Source: Aggregatibacter sp. 2125159857
Lineage (GTDB): Bacteria; Pseudomonadota; Gammaproteobacteria; Enterobacterales; Pasteurellaceae
Direction of reading: 5' to 3'
DNA: 64,000 nt
NCBI RefSeq assembly: GCF_017798005.1
Contig: NZ_CP072548.1
Coordinates: forward strand, 744,001 to 808,000
Below, piece by piece: positions 50,300 to 58,785 of this stretch. The translations under genes were made by a program, and so were the position numbers. A model generated the notes under the pieces. It saw only the letters and a program-made list of their open reading frames with translations. It ran no database searches and had not been told where the DNA came from. Each line of letters begins with the position of its first letter. The stretch's first letter is position 1.

Positions 50300-51613
50300 T
50301 TAATCTAAAATCACTTCGGTAATGAATTCCGAATCCAAGCCAACGACAGGTAATTCCGACCCCGGCCAGGTTCTGACGACTTGATAATCCATTAAATCCA
50401 GTGTGTCTAATCCCGGCGTAACATGTGGCGTATATTGTTTTGCCATGCGAGCCAGTTGGGTTAAACCAAAGCTACTTTCAATGCTGGAACTGATAACCGC
50501 TTTAATACCTAATGCGTGTGCCTGTGCAATCAGCTCGGCACAACGTTCAATAGATCCCACCAAAGTCGGTTTAATCACAATCGCTGCCAAGTGCGGTTCT
50601 TTTTCCACGCGAAAATCCGGTTCGCGTACGCTTTCATCCCAAGCAATGTTAATGCCGGTTTCTGCCGCAAATTGGCGACTTTCTTCACGGGTTTTGCAAG
50701 GTTCTTCAATAAATTGAATGCGTGCACGATGCTCAGGTTTCACATATTTCGCAAACATTTGCGCTTTAGCCGGTGTCCAGCTACGGTTAGCATCTAGCCG
50801 TAATTGCAAATCCGGAATAGCCTCTAACAACATATCGGCAATAAGGCCATCACGATTGGCTTCATACATGCCCACTTTCACTTTCGCCACTTTTTCACCC
50901 TGCATTTGATCCAGCGGTTCATAAAGCTCATCCGGATCACCATAACATAAAGGTGCCGTTTGATAATTGCCTTCATCGTCCAAGCGACCTTTCATTTCCA
51001 TCAATGCGCAACTGAGCCCGAACGCCACAGAAGGATATAAATCCGCCGTTAAATCCAATTTCACATTGCAACTGCGGGATTGATCCCATTTTTCCAGCCA
51101 TTCGATGGCTTGGGCTTGGGCTTGGTCTAAGGTTTCATGACTAAACTCCGGCAACGGCGCAATTTCGCCCCAACCTTCATTTTGCCCACAGCACACCTTC
51201 ACCAAAAGACCTTCGCGTTTTTTCAAAAAGCGATTGCGCAAAATCAGCTGCGAATCTACCGGAATGGAATAACGGAAAAGTTGGTAACGACGATGTTGAA
51301 TGGCGCAATTTTTCTTTTCATAGAAAATTTTGCCCACTTGTTGAATATGTTCCAGTAAAGCCGGATCGGTAATCTTGTCATGAATAACTAAATCAAATTT
51401 ATACGGCACGGTGGTTTGCGACAGGGTTTGTTGAATGTCGTGTAACATGTCATCGGTAATGCCATCGCCTTTTAAGGCTAAATCAATGTCTGAGTCTTCA
51501 CGAAAATTGCCTTTTCCGCGCGAGCCAAACAAAATTGCCGTTTCAACCTGAGGGAAATGGCGCAAATGCCAACCGATTTTTTTAATCATTGTGTCTGTTA
51601 AACCGAAATCCAT
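50300..51613 (-). CDS. menC: Fusion of an MNT-type nucleotidyltransferase to o-succinylbenzoate synthase
   Basis: A single 437-codon frame joins two domains. Residues 1-101 are a minimal nucleotidyltransferase: Gly30-Ser31 in LFGSRGKG, Asp42-x-Asp44 in DSDIDLAL and Asp74 in KFDLVIHD form the complete catalytic set. Residues 106-437 are MenC, the enolase-fold enzyme that dehydrates SHCHC to o-succinylbenzoate in menaquinone synthesis, with [25 protein letters not shown] and VIKPTL. The join ([13 protein letters not shown]) has no stop and no standard start codon. An ATT codon (51299-51301) stands where MenC would normally start. Both halves look intact. Either a fusion protein is made, or MenC starts separately at the ATT. 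Confidence 0.88.
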   Translation of the reverse strand: MDFGLTDTMIKKIGWHLRHFPQVETAILFGSRGKGNFREDSDIDLALKGDGITDDMLHDIQQTLSQTTVPYKFDLVIHDKITDPALLEHIQQVGKIFYEKKNCAIQHRRYQLFRYSIPVDSQLILRNRFLKKREGLLVKVCCGQNEGWGEIAPLPEFSHETLDQAQAQAIEWLEKWDQSRSCNVKLDLTADLYPSVAFGLSCALMEMKGRLDDEGNYQTAPLCYGDPDELYEPLDQMQGEKVAKVKVGMYEANRDGLIADMLLEAIPDLQLRLDANRSWTPAKAQMFAKYVKPEHRARIQFIEEPCKTREESRQFAAETGINIAWDESVREPDFRVEKEPHLAAIVIKPTLVGSIERCAELIAQAHALGIKAVISSSIESSFGLTQLARMAKQYTPHVTPGLDTLDLMDYQVVRTWPGSELPVVGLDSEFITEVILD

Positions 51614-51675
51614 TGTCTGTTACTCCGTCTATGATGAATAAAATGCGTGATGAAAGCGGGGGATTTTCGCTGCAT

Positions 51676-52476
51676 TTAAGCGACATCCCACCAAATTAAC
51701 GCCCATTTGGGCTGTCCGTGTTTAATCGGTTCATTGTGCTGTTGTTTTTGATGATAAAACTCCGCGAGGCGTTGTTTTTCTTGGTCATTTAACGCACCAA
51801 GGGAAAACTCTACGGAAGCCAGTAAGTCTTCGTAGGTTTCGCCCATAAAGCGACCGGATTCAGTTTCAATGAAATTCAGATTTGCTTGAATGCCTTTTTG
51901 ATAAAGCCGATTGAGCAGGTAAATATAGGTGGGGAAACCCACATCATTACGCCCAATCGCAGAAAACACGCCTTCATCTAAAAAATGGCGTTGCGTCACC
52001 GAAGTGAGATACACCCGTTTTTTGGCTTTGGCGCAGATCTTCGCGATCATATCATCTAAGTCATCGACCAAGGTAGAGCGGGAGGCAAGTACCACATCTG
52101 CCGCCGGCACATCATCCCAGTTATCCGCCCAAGATTTATGGAGTAAGTGTAAATTATCCAGTTGTAGGGCGTGTTTGAACTCAGCCAGTGCCGCCAACAT
52201 GCCCGTGCTGTAATCCAATGCGTGAACCTGACGACAATGTTGCGCCAAAGGTACGGCAAATGTACCCGGACCGCAGCCGATATCCAAGAGGGTTTCATCC
52301 GGCTGCATTTGCATTGCCGCCATTAACTGCGCATTATAGCAACTTGGCTTACCCACCAAATTTTCAGCCATTTTGGGCGCTTTTTTATCCCATTTGTCCG
52401 GCGGCAAATGATAATGATTGCAGGCGATAAGATGTTGCTTATAAAGCGCGTTAAAATCTATGTCGTCGATTGTCAT
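51676..52476 (-). CDS. Class I SAM-dependent methyltransferase of unknown substrate
   Basis: The 266-residue protein has the Rossmann-like methyltransferase core with motif I TLLDIGCGPGTFAVPLA near residue 62-78, the ribose-binding acidic residue in VHALDYSTGML and motif IV-like AADVVLASRST. The N-terminal helical part and the C-terminal third (RFMGETYEDLLASVEF) do not point me to a known substrate. It lies between pepA and the nucleotidyltransferase-MenC gene, all in one direction, with short gaps of 46 and 62 bp. It is not a recognised quinone-pathway methyltransferase by sequence. Confidence 0.82.
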   Translation of the reverse strand: MTIDDIDFNALYKQHLIACNHYHLPPDKWDKKAPKMAENLVGKPSCYNAQLMAAMQMQPDETLLDIGCGPGTFAVPLAQHCRQVHALDYSTGMLAALAEFKHALQLDNLHLLHKSWADNWDDVPAADVVLASRSTLVDDLDDMIAKICAKAKKRVYLTSVTQRHFLDEGVFSAIGRNDVGFPTYIYLLNRLYQKGIQANLNFIETESGRFMGETYEDLLASVEFSLGALNDQEKQRLAEFYHQKQQHNEPIKHGQPKWALIWWDVA

Positions 52477-52522
52477 AAGTCATTCTCAGGCATTCTAAGT
52501 GCGGTCGTTTTGGGTCGTATTT

Positions 52523-54013
52523 TTATTTTACTTGATTTAATAAGAACTGCATCAACAACGACACCGGTCTGCCGGTAGCGCCTTTGTTTGCACCTTGTAG
52601 CCATGCTGTACCGGCAATGTCGAGGTGCGCCCATGGGTATTTCTTGGTGAAATTGGCGAGGAACGCCCCTGCTGTGATAGCACCGCCCCATCGTCCGCCG
52701 ATATTGGCTAAATCGGCAAAGTTGGATTTCAGCTGTTCTTGATATTCTTCGCTTAACGGCAAACGCCATGCTTTGTCGGCGCTTTGTTGTGCCGCTTGTT
52801 CAAGCGCAGCGGCGATGTCGTCATGGGTGGAAACCAAACCGCTGTTGTGTTGCCCTAACGCCACGACACAAGCCCCTGTTAAAGTAGCAATGTCAATGAC
52901 CAGTTCAGGATCAAAACGTTCTACGTAAGTGAGTGTATCACATAGCACCAAGCGACCTTCCGCATCGGTGTTTAAGACTTCCACGGTTAAGCCGTTCATG
53001 GTGGTGAGAATATCGCCTGGGCGATAAGCGTTGCCGTCAGGGAGATTTTCACAGCCTGCCATGACACCGATCACGTTTAATGGTAACTGTAGTTGTGCTA
53101 AGGCATTCATCACGCCAAAAACGGAAGCCGCGCCACACATGTCGTATTTCATTTCATCCATATCCGCTGCTGGTTTGAGGGAAATTCCGCCGGCATCGAA
53201 GGTTAAGCCTTTGCCCACTAACACAATCGGTTTCGTATTCGGGGTTGGCGCATTACGGTATTCCATAATGGTTAATTTCGCCTCGTTGTGCGCGCCGCGT
53301 GATACGGCAAGATAGGCACCCATACCCAGTTTTTCCATCTCGGCTTCACCCACAATAGTGGTTTTAATCAGTGGTGAGGTTTCGGCTAAGTTTAGCGCTT
53401 TGTCTGCCAAATAAGCCGGGTTGCACACATTCGGCGGGCAATTTGCCACATCTTTAGCAAGGCGCACGCCCAAGCTAATCGCGCAACCGTGTTGGATCGC
53501 TTGTTCGGCGAGTGCCAGTTCATCGGTATCAACGTTAAAAATCAGTTCGCAAAGTGCGGTGGATTTTTCTGCTATTTTTTGACTCTTGAATTGAGTGAAT
53601 TGATATAAATCCTGTTCGATGGTTTCAATAGCAAAGCGGATGTTCCAGTAAAGCGCCCGTTGATTAAGTGGAATTTCAGTTAAAAAACTGACCGCACTTT
53701 TAGCTTGGGTAGTTTTTAGGGCTTGGACGGTTTTTTGGATGAGTTGTTTATATTGGCGTTCATTTAGTTCACCTGCTTTGCCACAACCCACTAGTAACAC
53801 ACGTTCGGCGGCAATGTTGGGAAGATGGCGTAATAATGTCGTTTCGCCTAATTTGCCGCTAACTTCGCCACTTTCGACAAGTCGGCTGAGGTAATTTTGT
53901 GAAATGTCATTAATTTTAACCGCACTTGGTGATAGGGTTTTCTCTTCAAAAACGCCGACAATCAGGCAATCGGCAGATGTGTTTATGGCGACTTGTTGCG
54001 CGCTGTAGTTCAT
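52523..54013 (-). CDS. pepA: Cytosol leucyl aminopeptidase
   Basis: PepA is a hexameric M17 zinc/manganese aminopeptidase; in E. coli it also binds DNA as an accessory factor in recombination and regulation. The 496-residue protein has the metal-binding signatures [15 protein letters not shown] and the family hallmark [10 protein letters not shown]. Length is normal. It is divergent from lptF over a 150-bp gap, the arrangement found in many gamma-proteobacteria. Three uptake signals lie in the gene. Confidence 0.97.
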   Translation of the reverse strand: MNYSAQQVAINTSADCLIVGVFEEKTLSPSAVKINDISQNYLSRLVESGEVSGKLGETTLLRHLPNIAAERVLLVGCGKAGELNERQYKQLIQKTVQALKTTQAKSAVSFLTEIPLNQRALYWNIRFAIETIEQDLYQFTQFKSQKIAEKSTALCELIFNVDTDELALAEQAIQHGCAISLGVRLAKDVANCPPNVCNPAYLADKALNLAETSPLIKTTIVGEAEMEKLGMGAYLAVSRGAHNEAKLTIMEYRNAPTPNTKPIVLVGKGLTFDAGGISLKPAADMDEMKYDMCGAASVFGVMNALAQLQLPLNVIGVMAGCENLPDGNAYRPGDILTTMNGLTVEVLNTDAEGRLVLCDTLTYVERFDPELVIDIATLTGACVVALGQHNSGLVSTHDDIAAALEQAAQQSADKAWRLPLSEEYQEQLKSNFADLANIGGRWGGAITAGAFLANFTKKYPWAHLDIAGTAWLQGANKGATGRPVSLLMQFLLNQVK

Positions 54014-54163
54014 GTTTTCCTCGCTTATTTTTCTGTTTTCAATGTCAAATTTAAGGTATTATACGCCACTTATTATTTCGGGCTTGCACTTAATTTGCCC
54101 GTGTCAAATGCAACGAATTTAATCTCTTTTGCTGAAATAGCAAGAGAAAAAATAGGCAATAAC

Positions 54164-55267
54164 GTGATTTTAACCAGATATTTAACGAAAGAAGTTTTTA
54201 AAAGCCAAATAGCGATTTTGTTCATTTTGCTGCTGATTTTTTTCTGCCAACAGTTGGTGCGCGTGTTGGGTTCTGCAGCGAATGGACAAGTGCCTGCCGA
54301 TTTGGTGTTTTCCTTGCTCGGGTTAGGGATGCCAACCATGGCGCAATTAATGTTGCCGCTTTGTTTATTCATCGCGATTTTGTTGACCCTTGGGCGGCTC
54401 TATGCCGAAAGTGAAATTACCGTCATGCGCGCTTGCGGTATTGGTCAAGGCATTTTGATTAAAGTCGTCTTGATCCTGTCTTTGTTTACTGCTGCGGTGG
54501 CGGCTTACAATGCCTTATGGTTGACGCCGTGGGCGATTCATAAGCAAACGGAAATTGTAGAAGAAGCGAAAGCCAATCCGAATATGGGGGCATTGTCTGC
54601 CGGTCAATTTATGACGGCAAATAGCAGCGATTTCGTGTTGTTCATTGATAATATTCAAGATAATCAAATCAATAACGTTTATGTCTTCCAAACCCAGCCA
54701 AAAGGGCAGAGCAAGCCTTCCGTGATTGTGGCGGAAAAAGGCGAATTAAAAGCCTTGCCAAACGGTGATCAGATCTTAAATTTGCAAAATAGTGATCGTT
54801 TTGAAGGTACGGCAATTTTGCCCGATTTTCGCATTACGCATTTTGACGAATATCAAGCTTATTTAGGCCATAAAACTGTGGCAGAGGATGTCGATGAAGC
54901 CGGTGAAATGGACATTATGCAATTGTGGAATGCCAATACGCCGGCGATGAAAACCGAGTTTCATTGGCGTCTAACCTTGATTCTCGCGGTGCCGATTATG
55001 GCATTGCTGGCAGTGCCGTTAAGCCGTGTGAATCCACGTCAAGGCCGCTTTGCCAAAGTATTGCCGGCGTTGTTGTTATATTTGATTTACTTCCTATTAC
55101 AAAGCTCGCTGAAGTCTGCCGGCAGCGCAGGCAAATTAGATGCCTCGTTGTTCATGCCGTTAGTGAATATTGCCTTTTTCGCTTTTGCGATTTTCTTGAA
55201 TAGTTGGCATAGTGCGTTTATGTATCGCATTCGTTATTCCTTCGGCAAGACGGCAAAACAAGGATAA
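54164..55267 (+). CDS. lptF: LPS export permease LptF
   Basis: LptF and LptG form the membrane part of the LptB2FG transporter, which extracts lipopolysaccharide from the inner membrane. The 367-residue protein has the YjgP/YjgQ layout: three helices, a periplasmic jellyroll domain (about residues 135-265), and three more helices. I start at GTG 54164, giving [17 protein letters not shown], which matches the conserved N-terminus; the frame is open upstream to 53993, inside pepA on the opposite strand. lptG follows after 2 bp. Confidence 0.95.
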   Translation: MILTRYLTKEVFKSQIAILFILLLIFFCQQLVRVLGSAANGQVPADLVFSLLGLGMPTMAQLMLPLCLFIAILLTLGRLYAESEITVMRACGIGQGILIKVVLILSLFTAAVAAYNALWLTPWAIHKQTEIVEEAKANPNMGALSAGQFMTANSSDFVLFIDNIQDNQINNVYVFQTQPKGQSKPSVIVAEKGELKALPNGDQILNLQNSDRFEGTAILPDFRITHFDEYQAYLGHKTVAEDVDEAGEMDIMQLWNANTPAMKTEFHWRLTLILAVPIMALLAVPLSRVNPRQGRFAKVLPALLLYLIYFLLQSSLKSAGSAGKLDASLFMPLVNIAFFAFAIFLNSWHSAFMYRIRYSFGKTAKQG

Positions 55268-55269
55268 AC

Positions 55270-56340
55270 ATGATGAATACATTAGAACGCTATATCGGTA
55301 AAAGCATTTTAGGCACGATTTTTGCCACGTTATTCATGTTGGTAGGCTTGTCTGCGATCATTAAATTTGTGGAGCAATTTCGTAGCGTCGGTAAAGGCAC
55401 TTATGATATTTGGCAAGCGATTGCCTACACCGTATTGACCATGCCAAAAGATGTGGAAACGTTTTTTCCCATGGCAGCCTTATTGGGCGCATTAATCGCC
55501 TTAGGCAACCTTGCCAGCCGGAGTGAATTGGTCGTCATGCAGTCTTCCGGTTTTTCCCGTATGCGAATTGGTCTTGCCGTGATGAAAACCACCATTCCGT
55601 TAGTTTTATTGACCATGATGATTGGCGAATGGGGCATTCCGCAAACCGAACAATTTGCCCGTGATATGCGTTCCAAAGCCATTTCCGGCGGATCGATGTT
55701 ATCGGTAAAAAACGGCATTTGGGCGAAAGATGGCAACAATTTCGTGTATGTTCGCAGCATTTCCGATGACATAGAATTGCATGATATTTATATTTACACC
55801 TTTAACGAACAACGCCGCTTGGAAAAACTCAAGCACGCTAATCAGGCCACATTTAATGACGGCAAGTGGATGTTACAACAAGTCAATGAATCTATCATTC
55901 AACCAGAGGGAGTCAACACGGTCAACCGCTTAAATGAAGAATGGCAAACCAATTTAACCCCAGACAAACTGGGCGTGGCATCTTTAAGACCAACATCATT
56001 GTCCATTTCGGGATTATCTAATTACATCACCTTCTTAAAAGAAACGGGGCAGGATTCAAAAAACTTTGAGCTCACCTATTGGCGCAAGTTGTTTCAACCC
56101 ATTTCTGTGGGCGTGATGATGATGTTAGCACTCTCCTTTATTTTTGGTCCGTTGCGTAGCGTCACTGCCGGCGCACGGATTCTCATTGGGATTTGTTTTG
56201 GCTTCTTGTTTTATGTGGTGAACGAACTGTTCGGCAAATTCAGCTTGGTTTACAATACGACCCCATTAATCGGTGCGCTGATGCCGAGTATGTTATTCTT
56301 AGCGATTACATGGTGGCTACTGGCACGTAAACGGAGCTAA
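55270..56340 (+). CDS. lptG: LPS export permease LptG
   Basis: LptG is the second permease of LptB2FG. The 356-residue protein begins MMNTLERYIGKSILGTI, has three N-terminal helices, the coupling-helix region near RSELVVMQSSGFSRMRI, a periplasmic domain (about 130-260), and three C-terminal helices. It starts 2 bp after the lptF stop; translation at the second ATG (55273) is equally possible. A 175-bp gap separates it from the TadG-like gene. Confidence 0.96.
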   Translation: MMNTLERYIGKSILGTIFATLFMLVGLSAIIKFVEQFRSVGKGTYDIWQAIAYTVLTMPKDVETFFPMAALLGALIALGNLASRSELVVMQSSGFSRMRIGLAVMKTTIPLVLLTMMIGEWGIPQTEQFARDMRSKAISGGSMLSVKNGIWAKDGNNFVYVRSISDDIELHDIYIYTFNEQRRLEKLKHANQATFNDGKWMLQQVNESIIQPEGVNTVNRLNEEWQTNLTPDKLGVASLRPTSLSISGLSNYITFLKETGQDSKNFELTYWRKLFQPISVGVMMMLALSFIFGPLRSVTAGARILIGICFGFLFYVVNELFGKFSLVYNTTPLIGALMPSMLFLAITWWLLARKRS

Positions 56341-56515
56341 TGGCTGCCGATAAAACAAAGCAAAAAACAATGTAAAATTTGTGTAAATCTTCCCCTCTGA
56401 CTTCCAAATAGTGTAGAATCTGCACAAGTCTGTATGGATTCTGATCTTTAATGAGAAAAGTTTCAATGAATAAGTGTGCTAATTCAGTATTTAAATTAAC
56501 TTTGGAGTTCATGTT

Positions 56516-58276
56516 ATGAGCGTAACAGAAAGCTTTCTTTCACGTTTATCACAAAAATTAAAAGCATTTTACCTCGATCAACAAGGGGTATATGGTGTGA
56601 TGACGGCACTATTGTTATTGCCGTTGATCATGCTTGTGGCATTTACCGTAGAAACCACCGGTATTTTGCTTGATAAAACCCGTTTATCACAAGCCACCGA
56701 CCAAGCCGCCTTATTGTTGACAGCGGAGAATAACGAATTTCGTGCCAAAAAGGATCACAGTGATCTCATGCGCCAAAATTTAACAGCGCAAGAAAAAGCA
56801 CTGCCGGCAGACAAGCAATTTAGCACGAGAGTGGCAAAACGTAATCAAGAATTAGTGCAAGACACAGTGAAACTGTATTTGCGTTCTTACGGTGAAGGCG
56901 CAAGCGCACCAATTACCATTACAAAAGATTTTACTGCCCTTTGTGAACCGCTCAGTAAATCCGTAAAAAGTGAGGGGGGGGTTATTTGCTCTGTGCAGGG
57001 AGATGTGCGTCGTAAAAATGGTTTTAATATAATTAATGAATGGGTAAAAAGCCCAGATAGTCGTCTGCCTGTGAATTCTGGAGTGTCTTATGCGGTTAAA
57101 CAGAGTAGCGGTGTTCCGATGGAGGTAATGTTAGTCTCCGATTTTTCGGGGTCAATGAATGAGGATTTAAACAACGGAAATAGCAAACCATCTAAGGCAG
57201 AGGTATTAAAGCAAGTTGTTGATGAGGTTAGTACTGTGATATTAGCCGGAGCCAAGGCAGGTTATAATCGTATGGGGTTTACACTTTTTAATGCTGGATC
57301 TCGGCAGTGGAATGATAAGCATTGTCAAATTCCTATTTTGCCTAAAACAGGGGAAGCTGAGAAGATAATTTCCTATGAAGTTCCACTTTTAGAATGGAGT
57401 GAGAATCCTAACAAAGAATTTGTAAAAGCTATGGCTAAAAAGCATGGCCGTAAGGATGATTACTTCCATGATTGTAAAGAAGAGCATCAAAAGAAGGGTG
57501 ACAGAGAGATAGTCGTGCATACGTGCAAAGCTGAGGATACAAGGGAAGAGGCCATAAAAATTCTTATTGAAGAATGGAAGTTTGATACAGCTACCGAGAT
57601 GATAAAAAACGACTACATTGATATACAAAAGACGATTAATCAGATCGATGGGTTTGATGGAAAACTAAGAAAATACGGTATTGTCCTTGATATACCTCAT
57701 GGAGACACTATTACTTATACTTGCCCAGGAAAAGCAAATGAGACATCAACTGTTACAACTCAAGCTTGGTTTGAAGGAGAAAATGGACAGAAAGCACTCG
57801 TAGATGAATTAAATGCAATGCTTCCTAATAACTGGACAAATGCTTCTTCGGGTATGTTAATGGCAACCAACGCTATGGTAGCTGAAGATCCTGCTTATCG
57901 AGCTAAATTAAATCAAATTGGAAAAAATTCAAAAAAAGTAATGATTGTTTTATCTGATGGATATGATAACTTCCCATACGGTGGTGCTTTTATTGATTTT
58001 GAGAAGAAAGGGATGTGTACCAAGATCAAGGATAGATTGAATAAATTGCAAGATCCTAACTACCAAAAACAGGATACAAGATTGGCGTTTATTGCGATTT
58101 CTTATGATCCGGCAGCAAATGGAAATGAGTCAACTTACCATGCATGGAAACGGTGTGTAGATGATTACTACTACGTTGTCAGAAATAAACAACAATTACT
58201 TGATGCATTTGGTGAAATTTTAGGTATTCAAGAAGAGTTAGGAACAACCTCTTCACAAAAAATAAAACGCAAATAA
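56516..58276 (+). CDS. TadG-like pilus-assembly protein with a von Willebrand factor A domain
   Basis: The 586-residue protein has the TadE/TadG-type N-terminus: a positively charged start, DQQGVYGVMTALLLLPLIML and one transmembrane helix near 27-48, then TRLSQATDQAALLL. A von Willebrand factor A domain begins near residue 203 with an intact metal site DFSGSMN (Asp209, Ser211, Ser213) and continues to about 560, with a long cysteine-containing insert. It lies outside any tad operon. A run of eight G (56974-56981) encodes Glu-Gly-Gly-Val at 153-156. Slippage there would cut off the whole A domain. The part after about 57000 looks more AT-rich than its neighbours. Start: ATG 56516 after ggag. 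Role: probably Flp-pilus-like or surface adhesion; inferred. Confidence 0.8.
   Translation: MSVTESFLSRLSQKLKAFYLDQQGVYGVMTALLLLPLIMLVAFTVETTGILLDKTRLSQATDQAALLLTAENNEFRAKKDHSDLMRQNLTAQEKALPADKQFSTRVAKRNQELVQDTVKLYLRSYGEGASAPITITKDFTALCEPLSKSVKSEGGVICSVQGDVRRKNGFNIINEWVKSPDSRLPVNSGVSYAVKQSSGVPMEVMLVSDFSGSMNEDLNNGNSKPSKAEVLKQVVDEVSTVILAGAKAGYNRMGFTLFNAGSRQWNDKHCQIPILPKTGEAEKIISYEVPLLEWSENPNKEFVKAMAKKHGRKDDYFHDCKEEHQKKGDREIVVHTCKAEDTREEAIKILIEEWKFDTATEMIKNDYIDIQKTINQIDGFDGKLRKYGIVLDIPHGDTITYTCPGKANETSTVTTQAWFEGENGQKALVDELNAMLPNNWTNASSGMLMATNAMVAEDPAYRAKLNQIGKNSKKVMIVLSDGYDNFPYGGAFIDFEKKGMCTKIKDRLNKLQDPNYQKQDTRLAFIAISYDPAANGNESTYHAWKRCVDDYYYVVRNKQQLLDAFGEILGIQEELGTTSSQKIKRK
56974..56981 (+). repeat. 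G8 homopolymer inside the TadG-like gene
   Basis: Eight consecutive G residues lie in codons 153-156 of the TadG-like gene. The present length keeps the frame open to the end. No other G or C run of this length is apparent in the genes of the window. Confidence 0.95.
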
Positions 58277-58298
58277 TGCGATAATACCTTTCAAATAC

Positions 58299-58332
58299 AA
58301 TGCCGATCAGTGAACACCGATCGGCATTTTTT
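58299..58332 (+). terminator. Terminator of the TadG-like gene
   Basis: aatgccgatc (58299-58308) pairs with gatcggcatt (58319-58328), followed by a T run that runs directly into the repeat element at 58333. Confidence 0.85.
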
Positions 58333-58490
58333 GTAGCGTGCATCTTGATGCACGACGGATTCTACGCCGCACACAATGTCGCCCACAGATTTATCGAATA
58401 TCCTGCCGTTCGCGGATTGACCCAATGTAACTTCGAACGTCATTCTTCACATCAACGATTCTTGATTTCGTGCAACAAGTTGCACTCTAC
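58333..58490. repeat. 158-bp palindromic intergenic element, long form, copy 1
   Basis: It has the same left end and left hairpin (gtagcgtgca, gtgcat-cttg-atgcac) and right hairpin (gtgcaac-aa-gttgcac) as the 94-bp elements, with one change in the right terminus (actctac). The central part is longer and different. It abuts the TadG-like terminator. Short frames through it are not convincing genes. Confidence 0.88.
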
Positions 58491-58505
58491 GGGGCTGCAT
58501 AAAAT

Positions 58506-58563
58506 AAAGTGCGGTGGATTTTTCTGACGTTTTAAACGTTGTTGAAATCCACCGCACTTTTTG
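58506..58563. terminator. Inverted uptake-signal terminator between the two long elements
   Basis: aaagtgcggtggattt (58506-58521) pairs perfectly with aaatccaccgcacttt (58545-58560). An inner aacgttttaaacgtt-like stem is also possible. It lies between convergent genes. Confidence 0.75.
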
Positions 58564-58586
58564 GGATTTAATATAGTAAGACATAA

Positions 58587-58743
58587 TAGCGTGCATCTTG
58601 ATGCACGACAGATTCCACACCGCACACGATGTCGCCCACGGATTTATCGAATACTGTGCCGTTCGCGGATTGACCCAATGTAACTTTGAACGTCATTCTT
58701 CACATCAACGATTCCTGATTTCGTGCAACAAGTTGCACGCTAC
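58587..58743. repeat. 157-bp palindromic intergenic element, long form, copy 2
   Basis: It aligns along its whole length with the copy at 58333-58490 with scattered substitutions and carries the canonical right end tgcacgctac. Both long copies have the same orientation and are separated by 96 bp containing an uptake-signal hairpin. Confidence 0.88.
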
Positions 58744-58785
58744 GAGGGAGATAAAATAAAGTGCGGTTTAATATGTTAAGTGTCA

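Noticed and set aside
50300..52476. A HEPN-MNT toxin-antitoxin pair around the nucleotidyltransferase domain
   Set aside because: No HEPN-type gene lies on either side; neighbours are aroQ and a methyltransferase.
58300..58527. A 75-codon forward frame across the long palindromic element
   Set aside because: It begins in the TadG-like terminator and runs through the repeat; it has no ribosome site, and the second copy of the element does not preserve it.
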